Shown: positions 41,722 through 49,827 of the stretch, one piece after another
Numbering within the stretch: the first letter of the stretch is position 1
How the letters are laid out: every line of letters begins with the position of its first letter
Assembly (NCBI RefSeq): GCF_000023125.1
Contig: NC_013037.1
Span: 6,488,501-6,552,500, forward strand
Direction of reading: 5' to 3'
Origin: Dyadobacter fermentans DSM 18053
Lineage (GTDB): Bacteria; Bacteroidota; Bacteroidia; Cytophagales; Spirosomataceae
DNA: 64,000 bases
Position numbers and translations under genes: made by a program
Notes under the pieces: model-generated
Database searches by the model: none
Told to the model about the DNA's origin: nothing
Seen by the model: only the letters and a program-made list of their open reading frames with translations

Positions 41722-43152
41722 TTACAGATCAGCGTAATGCGTCACGAAGCTGGCCCAATCATGCCCCGCGGGGACTGTAATGTATTTCCCGGCAGGTGTG
41801 ATGAGCAGCTTGGTCGGGTAACCGGGCACTTTATAGGTATGCTCCACCTGGTTGTCCGACATCGCCACGGGGAAGGAGAACTTCTTTTCCTTCATGTAAT
41901 TCGTCACTTTTGCTTCGGTGTCGCGGCAGGCGATGGTCAGCATGGCAATCTTGCCCGCATTTGCGGTTACGACGGACTCGTAAAACTTCTGAATGGCCGG
42001 ATGCTCCGAGCGGCAGGGCCCACACCATGTCCCCCAGAAATCGATCAATATCCATTTGCCAGCGGCCGTCTGATTTGAAAAACGGGACTTATCGAGCATG
42101 GACAATGAAATGGGGGGAGCGGGCTGGGCGTAATGATCCACGGTAGCCATCCAGAACTGGGCGAAGTCTTTCTGCGGGCCATTTATTTTGTGAAATACTT
42201 CTTTTAATTTTCCCTTGTATTCCGGTTGTTGAAGGGCAATTTCGAGAATGGTGTTGAAAACAACCTGCTGGTCCTTTACATGCTCAGTCAGGAATTGAAG
42301 ATATTCATCCCGGAATGATGCTTTTTCTTTCCCAAAAATTATAAACATATCATAAAAATAACCCCAGTTATTACTTCTGTCCAGCACGTCGGGACTGTAA
42401 TCGAAAGCGGTTTTCAGCAAGGACATTTTCTTGTCCGGATCATTTACCTGTTCCGAATTGAGCACATTGGTATAAGCATAAAGATACCGGTACCAGGCGC
42501 GTTTGCCCGCATTGTCCCCGGTGGTGTTTTCAGAAACCAATAAGAGTCCGTCATTCACATAGTCGCTGGTTTTTTTCAACAGTGTGGCCGCTAATGGCTG
42601 CAATTCTTTCTGAGAACGAAGTAGCGGGTAAATCATCAAAGCATAGCGGCCCGAACGGTTGGAATAAATGTCTTTATCGGAAAGTTCTTCGCGTATGAAC
42701 TGGTTGGCAATCTGCGCCAGTTTTTGATTGTCATTTGGATTATCCTGAATCTTTGAAAACAAATAAAGCGGATTGACGGCGCCTTTGAGCACTTTATTCG
42801 TATCCGCCATGATCATCTCCATCAGCTGCTTGTTAACCACCTGGCCACGTCGGAACCGGGCAACGATGGCGCTGTCCATATCTGGTGGAAATGAGCGGTT
42901 TAATACATATTGGGCTAATTCTTCATGGATAATACCCGGAATGCGGGAGGCCGAAAGCCCGTGGCCTGCCACTTTTTGGAGGTAAAAGAAGGCCGAGTCT
43001 TTGTTCAGTTTTTCGTCAATGAATTGGTAAAAAGTATTGATATTTCTGATCGGCGTGTCGTCGAACTGCTGCTGCTGTGCGGTGGATGGGTTTGGAATTA
43101 AAAGAACAGTCAACGCAAATAAAACGATGAGTTTCATGCAGGATTTTTTCAT
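41722..43152 (-). CDS. TlpA-like exported thioredoxin-domain protein
   Basis: A 476-residue exported protein with a signal peptide (about 1-25). Residues 30-330 are a helical region of no recognised family. Residues 345-476 form a thioredoxin/TlpA domain: KWILIDFWGTWCGPCRSEHPAIQKFYES carries the redox pair WCGPC (near 378-382), followed by the cis-proline loop VPGYPTKLLI. It probably acts as a disulphide reductant or assists cytochrome maturation in the periplasm. The long N-terminal extension is unusual and may be the substrate-binding part. Confidence 0.85.
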   Translation of the reverse strand: MKKSCMKLIVLFALTVLLIPNPSTAQQQQFDDTPIRNINTFYQFIDEKLNKDSAFFYLQKVAGHGLSASRIPGIIHEELAQYVLNRSFPPDMDSAIVARFRRGQVVNKQLMEMIMADTNKVLKGAVNPLYLFSKIQDNPNDNQKLAQIANQFIREELSDKDIYSNRSGRYALMIYPLLRSQKELQPLAATLLKKTSDYVNDGLLLVSENTTGDNAGKRAWYRYLYAYTNVLNSEQVNDPDKKMSLLKTAFDYSPDVLDRSNNWGYFYDMFIIFGKEKASFRDEYLQFLTEHVKDQQVVFNTILEIALQQPEYKGKLKEVFHKINGPQKDFAQFWMATVDHYAQPAPPISLSMLDKSRFSNQTAAGKWILIDFWGTWCGPCRSEHPAIQKFYESVVTANAGKIAMLTIACRDTEAKVTNYMKEKKFSFPVAMSDNQVEHTYKVPGYPTKLLITPAGKYITVPAGHDWASFVTHYADL

Positions 43153-43369
43153 GGCTGATTGTTTATTAATGGAAAATCAGAACGGAATAGGTATGCATTC
43201 AAATTACGTCATTAATAGCTGTATTTGTTGCAGTTCTATTATTTATTTGTAATAAACCAATTGCCATTCAAATAAGGCAGTTGCCAGTCGTGTATCAGAA
43301 AGCAAAAAGAGATTGAAAGTTCTCTTAATTAGGTTACGGTTATTATTCCTTCACCAATCGCCTTCACCC

Positions 43370-44776
43370 ATGACGAACAAGCCACTTAGTAAGGAATTTT
43401 ATTCCTTTATTACTTTTTTCAGCACAGTCCTGGTGATTACATCGGTAATTCAGGGCGTGGCGTTTCTACGGATCGGGTCAAAAATCGTCACCCTCAATGC
43501 ATTTGCTCCCTGGATTTGGCTGATTATAATCCTGCTCATCATTGCGAACGCCGCGATGCTGCGCTACCTCGTGCATCACGGTTACCGGACGGCCGCTGTG
43601 GCCTGCGTGGCTTCCTGCATTCCCATGTTTTTTCAATACGCAGGGCTTCTGAATGCTGACTTGCGGGGAATTTACCAGGCGCATTTTCATGTATTGGCAT
43701 ATGCACTATTCGGGACAACGCTGCTTTGGGGGCTCAGCCTGGCATTCTCCAAAACCGGCGAGAAAAAGTGGTTGCGGCTAAGCGGTATCCTCACGGTGCT
43801 CTTCACGGTGGTGCTGGCAGCGGTGTATTATTCGTATTTCCACACCCAAAGCGTCGCTACCAAACTATTGCTCGATCAAGCGAACCGGTGGATCTCGATG
43901 GCCGCGGTGATTTCTGTCGTACCCCTGCTGATCCATTTCAGGGTGGAAGGCAAGCGGGTGGCGGACAATTCAGTCGCTAAAACCGGCCCCGCGCTGCTAA
44001 AACTGGCCGCATTGGGAGGGGTGTTTGTTTTGGGTTTTAATTTTTCGGTTGAAGCGACGGGGCGCGCACAGCCTTACAAACCCTCGGAACTTGAACTCCG
44101 CCGCGCCAAACGCTTTGAGGCTTATCACTTTACCGACGGAAGCGGCGATACGCTGCGCTACCGCATGCTCGAACCGCTCGACTACGATTCGACCCAAAAA
44201 TATCCGCTGGTAGTGTGCCTCCACCACGGAGGTTCGCACGGAAGTGATAACATTCAGCAATTATCGGCAGATCCGGCGCCGTTTCTCATGGAAATGGGTA
44301 ACCGAAAGAAATACCCGTCATTCATTTTCATGCCGCAGAGTCCCGAAGGCATGGGTTTCAGCGGTGCATATGGAAGTCCCAGTGTAGATTCGCTCGTTTT
44401 CGGGACAATCCGGCAACTGCAAGCTACTCTGCCGATCGACAGTAAACGTATTTATGTGATGGGAATCTCCGGGGGCGGTTATGGATCGTGGCACCTTATC
44501 AGCGCACACCCCGAACTGTTCGCAGCGGCGATACCGATCTGCGGTGGCGGCGACCCGCGGTATGCACCGAAGCTCATCGACGTGCCCGTGTGGGCGTTCC
44601 ACGGTGCCCGCGACAACCTGGCCCCGGTGGCGCATTCACGCGACATGGTAAATGCAATGCGCAAGGCCGGCGGCAAACCGAAATATACCGAGTACGAGTT
44701 TGCGGGACATGGCATTTGGGACAAAGTGCGCGACGAGGGGATCATGGAATGGATGTTCGCCCAGCATAGGGACTAA
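43370..44776 (+). CDS. Membrane-anchored esterase (fusion of polytopic N-terminal part and PHB-depolymerase-like hydrolase)
   Basis: A 468-residue fusion. Residues 1-225 hold about six or seven hydrophobic segments (e.g. FITFFSTVLVITSVIQGVAFL, IWLIIILLIIANAAMLRYLV and LTVLFTVVLAAVYYSYF). Residues 240-468 are an alpha/beta hydrolase with the oxyanion region VCLHHGGSHGSDN, the elbow MGISGGGYGSWHL (Ser in GISGG) and the histidine in EFAGHGIW. The acid is likely in HGARDNLAP. The hydrolase half resembles the esterase at 31037-31906. The membrane half resembles the N termini of some acyltransferase-like proteins but I recognise no family. ATG 43370 is used. Confidence 0.8.
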   Translation: MTNKPLSKEFYSFITFFSTVLVITSVIQGVAFLRIGSKIVTLNAFAPWIWLIIILLIIANAAMLRYLVHHGYRTAAVACVASCIPMFFQYAGLLNADLRGIYQAHFHVLAYALFGTTLLWGLSLAFSKTGEKKWLRLSGILTVLFTVVLAAVYYSYFHTQSVATKLLLDQANRWISMAAVISVVPLLIHFRVEGKRVADNSVAKTGPALLKLAALGGVFVLGFNFSVEATGRAQPYKPSELELRRAKRFEAYHFTDGSGDTLRYRMLEPLDYDSTQKYPLVVCLHHGGSHGSDNIQQLSADPAPFLMEMGNRKKYPSFIFMPQSPEGMGFSGAYGSPSVDSLVFGTIRQLQATLPIDSKRIYVMGISGGGYGSWHLISAHPELFAAAIPICGGGDPRYAPKLIDVPVWAFHGARDNLAPVAHSRDMVNAMRKAGGKPKYTEYEFAGHGIWDKVRDEGIMEWMFAQHRD

Positions 44777-44816
44777 TCGCGGCTTTCATCCGGCATTAAA
44801 CAAAACAATTATGAAT

Positions 44817-44900
44817 TGGGGGAATTCACCCACGCGCATGAAAGTCGTTTTAATTAGAGACCAATCTATCAAACGACATGGCAGTAGTAGAATTCCCCCA
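44817..44900 (+). promoter_or_regulatory. Nested hairpins around the transposase start codon
   Basis: An 11-bp perfect inverted repeat (TGGGGGAATTC at 44817-44827, GAATTCCCCCA at 44890-44900) encloses a second one (GTCGTTT at 44844-44850, AAACGAC at 44871-44877). The ATG at 44878 falls between the two right arms. A transcript entering from outside could fold and hide the start, as in the readthrough protection known for IS10 and IS50. Confidence 0.6.
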
Positions 44901-46101
44901 GCTCATAGCCCGAGGTTGTGGCCTGGATGTACACAAAGATACAGTAGTTGCTTCAATCAAAGGGACGGGAATCCAGGAAGAAACCCGGACCTTCGCCACC
45001 TTCACCAGAGACCTGGAAGATTTGTCGCATTGGCTTGAAGGCCATCAGATTACCCACATCGCTATGGAGAGTACGGGCGTTTACTGGCGGCCTGTGTATT
45101 ATGTTTTGGAAGGCCGCTTTGAGATCATTTTGGTTAATGCCCGTCATATCAAGAACGTTCCCGGCCACAAAACTGATAAAAAGGATTCCGAATGGATCGC
45201 CAAGCTGCTGTTGAGCGGACTTCTTCGGCACAGCTTTGTCCCGGAAGGATGGGTGCGGGAGATAAGGACATTGCTACGCCACCGTAAGAAGCTTGTCAAT
45301 GAGCGTAGCCGGGAGAAAAATCGGTTACAGAATATTCTGGAAGATGCCAACATCAAGCTCGGCAGCGTGGTTAGCGATGTGTTTTCCAAAACCGGACAGG
45401 GGATCGTAGATCTGCTTATGGAAGGAATTACTGACCCCGTGGTTCTCTCAAACCAGGCCAAAGGTTCGCTGGTAAATAAAAAGCAGGTTTTACAACAGGC
45501 GCTTTACGGCCGGTTCTGTGAGCGTCACCGCTTTATGTTAAAGTTGCTCACACAGACAATGGGCGCCCTGGAAAAGCTCATCGAACAACTTGACCAGCAG
45601 ATTGAACTTTGCCTGGCCGGTAAGCAGGCCGAGCTCGCACTACTGCAAACCATCCCAGGCGTATCCAGGCAATCAGCTATTGGTATCGTTTCCGAGATCG
45701 GTCTGGACATGTCCCAGTTTATCTCAGACAAGCACCTGGCTTCTTGGGCAGGGGTATGCCCAGGCAACAACGAGAGTGCAGGAAAAGTAAGATCGGCAAG
45801 GACCACCCATGGCAACACCTATTTGAAAACAACATTGATCGAAGCAGCCTGGGCGGCAAGCCATACGATGAATACCTACCTGTCATTCAAGTACCACAAG
45901 CTCACCCAAAGACGGGGAAAGAAGAAAGCGGCAATGGCGATTGCCCACCACATACTCACAGCATCATACCATATCCTCCGGGATAAATTACCTTACAAGG
46001 AACCAGCCCTGAGACCAGAAATCCTGATCGAAAGAAGGAAAGCTGAAATCCAACGGTTAGAAAACCGCGTAAGGAAGTTGAAAATATTAGCGTCCCAATA
46101 G
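44878..46101 (+). CDS. IS110/IS1111-family transposase
   Basis: A 407-residue transposase, full length. The N-terminal RuvC-like DEDD domain has the acidic residues in CGLDVHKDT (near 16), AMESTGVYW (near 63) and TDKKDSEW (near 98-101). The C-terminal Tnp_20 domain has LLQTIPGVSRQSAIGIVSEIG and the serine region WAGVCPGNNESAGK, the site of the covalent intermediate in IS621. A tail of charged residues (PEILIERRKAEIQRLENRVRKLK) forms a coiled coil. No frameshift is seen, so the element may be active. Members of this family use an element-encoded bridge RNA (seekRNA). Confidence 0.94.
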   Translation: MAVVEFPQLIARGCGLDVHKDTVVASIKGTGIQEETRTFATFTRDLEDLSHWLEGHQITHIAMESTGVYWRPVYYVLEGRFEIILVNARHIKNVPGHKTDKKDSEWIAKLLLSGLLRHSFVPEGWVREIRTLLRHRKKLVNERSREKNRLQNILEDANIKLGSVVSDVFSKTGQGIVDLLMEGITDPVVLSNQAKGSLVNKKQVLQQALYGRFCERHRFMLKLLTQTMGALEKLIEQLDQQIELCLAGKQAELALLQTIPGVSRQSAIGIVSEIGLDMSQFISDKHLASWAGVCPGNNESAGKVRSARTTHGNTYLKTTLIEAAWAASHTMNTYLSFKYHKLTQRRGKKKAAMAIAHHILTASYHILRDKLPYKEPALRPEILIERRKAEIQRLENRVRKLKILASQ

Positions 46102-46270
46102 AAAGGTCGAGGCTTTTTTTGGTGGACTATACCCCGTAAACAAAACTGATAACAGACGCTAAGCACCCACAGCTGTTGCCATAGAGCACGTAGAAAAAAT
46201 TTTTCTCTAAGAGGAAAAGCGCTTACATCGATCTGTGATCATCGGATTACTTTGTCTATACGGGTTTAGA
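46102..46270 (+). ncRNA. Candidate guide (bridge/seek) RNA region of the IS element
   Basis: The stretch has no coding potential, lies downstream of the transposase and is long for a plain 3' end. CCCGTA at 46133-46138 can pair with TACGGG at 46259-46264, closing a 132-base domain. CTATAC occurs at 46127-46132 and again at 46256-46261. The IS1111 group carries its guide RNA at this side. Location and structure are inference; no promoter or boundary is proven. Confidence 0.4.
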
Positions 46271-46287
46271 AAAGACTTTCAGAAAAA

Positions 46288-46317
46288 AAGCCGGTTCTCA
46301 TTGCGGGAACCGGCTTT
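46288..46317 (-). terminator. Bidirectional-looking terminator after the VOC gene
   Basis: AAAGCCGGTTC / GAACCGGCTTT, 11-bp perfect stem with a nine-base loop. A run of seven A on the left gives the T-run for minus-strand transcripts from the VOC gene. It ends 21 bases from the VOC stop. Confidence 0.88.
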
Positions 46318-46338
46318 TGCTATTGGAAATCAGTGTGA

Positions 46339-46764
46339 TCAGCCCTGTTGGGTCGGATAGTTGATCATCCAGTTTACACCGAATTTATCCTGGAAAGCAC
46401 CGAAATAGTCGCCCCAGAACTGGTCTTCCATCGGCATTTCGATCGTGCCGCCGGCCGAAAGGCCATTGAAATACTGATCGGCTTGCTCCCGACTGTCGGT
46501 GAAAATGGATATATAGTTGTTGTTGCCTACGCTGAGGGTCTGGCCCATGGAAGGCATAATGTCCGACGCCATAAGCAGCTCGTCTCCCACCGGCAGTGCA
46601 ATGTGCATGATCCGGTTTCTTTCGTTTTCAGGCAAATTTTCGGAGCCGGGTGTGCCGTCCATTCTGTGAACACCATGGAATTCTCCGCCGAAAACGGATT
46701 TGTAAAATGTGAAGGCCTCTTCGGCATTGCCGTCGAAGTTCAGGTAAGGATTGATTTTAGGCAT
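46339..46764 (-). CDS. PhnB-like VOC family protein
   Basis: A 141-residue VOC protein. PKINPYLNFDGNAEEAFTFYKSVFGGEF is the N-terminal betaalphabetabetabeta unit, and WGDYFGAFQDKFGVNWMINYP closes the second. A longer frame from 46863 would add residues without similarity; ATG 46764 is used. The protein resembles the one at 34670-35080 in motifs and size. It diverges from the second ArsR operon, so the twin operators may affect it too. Confidence 0.87.
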   Translation of the reverse strand: MPKINPYLNFDGNAEEAFTFYKSVFGGEFHGVHRMDGTPGSENLPENERNRIMHIALPVGDELLMASDIMPSMGQTLSVGNNNYISIFTDSREQADQYFNGLSAGGTIEMPMEDQFWGDYFGAFQDKFGVNWMINYPTQQG

Positions 46765-46931
46765 AGCTAAAAGATTTAGAAGGTGATTGAACTTGATTTT
46801 AGATTGTTGACGGATGCAAAAGTATACCCTTGCACCTTCACGCATGCTCCCTAAAACGGACATTCACAGGGGGCGGTCGCGACAAATTGGAGCGTTTTTG
46901 CGAGAGTTCAAAACTAACAAATAAATATTGC

Positions 46932-46973
46932 GCAAGTATTTGCTTGCTTATATATTTGCAAGCAAATACTTGC
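46932..46973. promoter_or_regulatory. Twin ArsR operators, second ArsR-SRPBCC operon
   Basis: GCAAGTATTTGCTTGC (46932-46947) and GCAAGCAAATACTTGC (46958-46973) are exact reverse complements of each other, 26 bases apart start to start. The second ends 6 bases before the ATG at 46980. The preceding AATATTGCG is also found before the first ArsR operon. Confidence 0.75.
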
Positions 46974-46979
46974 ATTTTT

Positions 46980-47312
46980 ATGAAAGCACGAAGAGATGTA
47001 TACCAGGCCATTGCGGATCCTACCCGCCGGGCGATCATTGGCATGCTGGCCGAGGAGCCCCAGAATGTGAATGCGATTGCCGGGCAGTTCGATATGACGC
47101 GTCAGGCGGTTTCGCTGCACGTCAAAATCCTCAGTGACTGCGGGCTGATTTTTATCCGTAAAGAGGGGAGGGACCACATTTGCGAGGCCCGGCTCGAACA
47201 GCTGAGCGAGGTGTCGGCATGGGTGGAGCAGTACAAAAAGCATTGGGAGGCGAAGCTGGATTCGCTGGAAAACTATTTGGAACAACTAAAAAAAGAGCGA
47301 TATGGAAAATGA
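46980..47312 (+). CDS. ArsR family winged-helix repressor (SRPBCC-linked), copy 2
   Basis: A 110-residue ArsR-type regulator: RRDVYQAIADPTRRAIIGMLAEEPQNVNAIAGQF, MTRQAVSLHVKILSDCGLIFIRKEGRDHICEARLEQL. It is the paralogue of the one at 29363, with the recognition helix reading SRPAVSQHIKIL there and TRQAVSLHVKIL here. No metal site is visible. ATG 46980 follows the operators. It overlaps the SRPBCC gene by 11 bases. Confidence 0.92.
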   Translation: MKARRDVYQAIADPTRRAIIGMLAEEPQNVNAIAGQFDMTRQAVSLHVKILSDCGLIFIRKEGRDHICEARLEQLSEVSAWVEQYKKHWEAKLDSLENYLEQLKKERYGK

Positions 47313-47772
47313 ACAAAGCAGCACGCACGACCGCGAACTGATCATTACCCGCAAACTGAACGCGCCGGTGGAGCTGGTGTGGGAGGTGTGGACCCAGCCG
47401 GAACATATTGCCAAATGGTGGGGGCCCAATGGTTTTACCAACACGATCACGAAGATGGACGTCGTTTCAGGCGGTGCGTGGGAGCTTGTGATGCATGGCC
47501 CCGACGGAAAAGATTACAAGAACAGGAGTATATTCAGGGAGGTGATTCCCTTCAAGAAGATTGTGTACCAGCACTTTGCACCGAGCTTCCTGACGACGAT
47601 CGAGTTTGAAGCGCAGGGCGACGAGACATTTCTGCGCTGGCATATGCTTTTCGAGTCGGCCGAAGAAATGATCCGGATCGTGAAAGCAGCCAATGCAGCC
47701 GAAGGCCTGAAACAGAATGTCGACAAGATGGCCGCCTACCTGGACGGCCGGAAAGCCGTTCGGGAATCGTGA
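47302..47772 (+). CDS. SRPBCC/AHSA1 domain protein, copy 2
   Basis: A 156-residue START-like protein: ELIITRKLNAPVELVWEVWTQPEHIAKWWGPNGF is the typical AHSA1 opening, and GLKQNVDKMAAYLDGR the closing helix. The ligand is unknown. Its stop overlaps the GTG start of the hydrolase gene by 4 bases, so the second operon, unlike the first, has a third gene. Confidence 0.9.
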   Translation: MENEQSSTHDRELIITRKLNAPVELVWEVWTQPEHIAKWWGPNGFTNTITKMDVVSGGAWELVMHGPDGKDYKNRSIFREVIPFKKIVYQHFAPSFLTTIEFEAQGDETFLRWHMLFESAEEMIRIVKAANAAEGLKQNVDKMAAYLDGRKAVRES

Positions 47773-48623
47773 AGGCGCTGGGGATTGCATTGCTCGGGGC
47801 AATGCTGAGTTTATCCGTTCAAGCACAGCAAACACAAATGGAAGTGCAAAAAACGACCGGTTATGCGCCCGTGAACGGGCTGAAAATGTATTACGAGGTT
47901 TACGGAAGCGGCGAGCTGCCCCTGGTACTCATTCACGGGGGCGGGTCTACGATCGAGACTTCGTTTGGCAACATCCTGCCGAAGCTAGCTGCATTCAGCA
48001 AGATCATCGCCGTGGAAATGCAGGCGCACGGCCGCACGAGCGACCGCGATGCGCCCGAGTCGTTTCAGCAGGATGCGGACGATGTGGCAGCACTGCTCCG
48101 GCATTTAAAAGTGGAGAAAGCCAATGTCCTCGGTTTCAGCGACGGTGGCTGCACCACGATGCAGCTGGCCGGCCGCCATCCCGGACTGATCCATAAAATC
48201 ATCGTAGTAGCGTCGAACTACACCCGCGCCGGCATGATCGACGGTTTCTTTGAAATGATGGATAATGCCTCGCTGGACAATATGCCAGCGCCTTTAAAGG
48301 AGCATTATCTCAAAGTAAACCCCGATCCGAAGGGCCTGCAAACGATGTTCAACAAGGACCGCGAGCGCCGCCGCACCTTCGCCGACTGGCCCCAAAGCGA
48401 CCTCACGCGCATTCAGGCACCGGCATTGATCATGACCGGAGATAAGGATGTGATCAAAATGGAGCACATTGTTGAAATATCCAAACTGATCCCGAAAGCA
48501 GAGCTCGTGGTCCTGCCCGGGGTACATGGCGCATTGCTGGGCGAGATTTGCACCGCCAAAGCAGGTAGCAAGGAGCCCGAAATCACTGCGATGCTCGTGA
48601 AGGAGTTTTTGGAAGGAAACTAA
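47769..48623 (+). CDS. Exported alpha/beta hydrolase
   Basis: A 284-residue hydrolase starting at GTG 47769 within the GTGA overlap; this start gives a signal peptide (KALGIALLGAMLSLSVQAQ). The oxyanion region is LVLIHGGGSTIE, the nucleophile elbow is VLGFSDGGCTTM (Ser in GFSDG near 120), the acid is likely in MTGDKDVIK and the histidine in VLPGVHGALL. It resembles epoxide hydrolase/haloalkane-type enzymes without a known substrate. Because it is in the ArsR-SRPBCC operon, the regulator likely controls it. Confidence 0.88.
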   Translation: MKALGIALLGAMLSLSVQAQQTQMEVQKTTGYAPVNGLKMYYEVYGSGELPLVLIHGGGSTIETSFGNILPKLAAFSKIIAVEMQAHGRTSDRDAPESFQQDADDVAALLRHLKVEKANVLGFSDGGCTTMQLAGRHPGLIHKIIVVASNYTRAGMIDGFFEMMDNASLDNMPAPLKEHYLKVNPDPKGLQTMFNKDRERRRTFADWPQSDLTRIQAPALIMTGDKDVIKMEHIVEISKLIPKAELVVLPGVHGALLGEICTAKAGSKEPEITAMLVKEFLEGN

Positions 48624-49529
48624 TCAGCTCAGCACATCGCGGACCTTTGTCCATTTAATTTCCGGATAGTGCGCATTATCCAGCGGTTCCAATTTCGGTA
48701 AACCGCTGAGCATATTGTGCAGATACTGCATACCCTGCCAGGGCGGGAACACCTCGTCACGGCCGGGGGCGATCGTGCGCATAATCCGGATCATCGTCGC
48801 CAGGAAGCCAAGCCCTCCGATTCGCCACAGGCCGAATTCCTTGCGATATGCCTGGTTGGCGGCGCGCTGCAAATCCCGGATCGTCGCCACTTCACCGGCA
48901 ATGCGCAAAAAACGCGGTGCCTGCGGGTCGAGCGCGGCGGCGGCTGTGAATGCGGCTGTGTTGGCGATCGTCGTGAAATCCATCGGCTGGTCGGCATCGC
49001 CCCAGTAAATCACGCGGTTGAGCTTGGGGAGAATTAATGGCGCCTGATCTTTGAGCAAATCGGTGAACATGCCGTTGAGAATGGACGTAGTGTGGATCGG
49101 CGTGTTGCCGACGATGCCCGCGAACTCGCGCCGCAGGTCGAGGTTACGGTTTGAGCCGTTGGGAAGTTTGGTGAAATCAATGCAATAGTCGGACGGGATG
49201 AAACGCGGCACGCCGGCATTCAGGGCCGCTTTCAACAGGTCGGACTGCGTGCCGACGATCACTTCCCGGAGTCCCGAGAGCGCGGAAACGACGCACTGGA
49301 CGTCACGCAGCGCCTCTGTAAGCGTAACGGTATTCTGATAATCGACCGGAATGACCGTCGCCCCGGCCTTTTTGAGCGGTTCCGTTTTGGCGAGAGGCGT
49401 ATCCCTGCGCACGAGCGCCTTCACATGCGCATGCCGCGTGAGGAGTTCTTTGATGATCAATGTCCCCAGCTGCCCGGTCGCCCCGGCGACTGCGATAGTT
49501 TGGTGTGTAAGGTGTTGTTGTCCAGTCAT
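48624..49529 (-). CDS. NmrA-like NAD(P)-binding aromatic alcohol reductase family protein
   Basis: A 301-residue atypical short-chain dehydrogenase. The nucleotide-binding motif is TIAVAGATGQLGTLI (GxxGxxG near 15-20), followed by VKALVRRDTP (the arginines favour NADPH) and VVSALSG. The C-terminal half has the NmrA/isoflavone-reductase pattern RFIPSDYCIDF and HTTSILNGMF. The family contains redox sensors and reductases; the substrate is unknown. It starts 1 base after the hydrolase stop in convergent orientation. Confidence 0.87.
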   Translation of the reverse strand: MTGQQHLTHQTIAVAGATGQLGTLIIKELLTRHAHVKALVRRDTPLAKTEPLKKAGATVIPVDYQNTVTLTEALRDVQCVVSALSGLREVIVGTQSDLLKAALNAGVPRFIPSDYCIDFTKLPNGSNRNLDLRREFAGIVGNTPIHTTSILNGMFTDLLKDQAPLILPKLNRVIYWGDADQPMDFTTIANTAAFTAAAALDPQAPRFLRIAGEVATIRDLQRAANQAYRKEFGLWRIGGLGFLATMIRIMRTIAPGRDEVFPPWQGMQYLHNMLSGLPKLEPLDNAHYPEIKWTKVRDVLS

Positions 49530-49827
49530 TTGGTGCCAGCTTTTTTCGATGTGGTATCGCTTTGCATTGACTGGTTTAAAGAATTATGCCATGGCAATTC
49601 GTCGAGTGCGAGATTTCATATCAAAGAGATGGTCGCCATCGATGACGGATTCGTTATCTCCGGGGGATTATCATACGGGTGGGATTACAGTTCACCATTC
49701 GACAGGGAAAAAGTATAAAGGGCGTAAGTGATATTTATTATCTTAAATCAATAATAAATGTGATATATTAAGCATTGAATTGATATTCACTTAAAACATT
49801 CACATTTAATACACTTCTGCTCTTTCC
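49530..49827. other. Intergenic stretch with no supported gene
   Basis: No credible gene is seen. An open plus frame reads HIKEMVAIDDGFVISGG near 49650, faintly like phospholipase D, but the frame starts inside the NmrA gene. The last 90 bases are AT rich and likely hold the promoter of the FAD protein. Confidence 0.5.

Larger units (their letters stand above)
44811..46270 (+). mobile_element. IS110/IS1111-family insertion sequence (ends not certain)
   Basis: The element is defined by an intact DEDD transposase (44878-46101) with about 60 bases of structured leader and about 160 bases of non-coding right part. Precise ends are not visible: IS110 elements lack the usual terminal inverted repeats and target duplications. 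The left side must lie after the esterase stop (44776), and the right side before the terminator at 46288. The longer non-coding side is at the right, as in the IS1111 group. Confidence 0.75.

Noticed and set aside
44817..44900. Inverted repeat as terminal repeats of the IS element
   Set aside because: Both arms lie at the left end around the start codon, while terminal repeats would be at opposite ends. A looser match near 46121-46138 was too weak to use.
49425..49718. Frame with HIKEMVAIDDGFVISGG resembling a phospholipase D fragment
   Set aside because: The histidine-to-aspartate spacing is one residue too long, and the frame begins inside the NmrA gene, so similarity may be chance.
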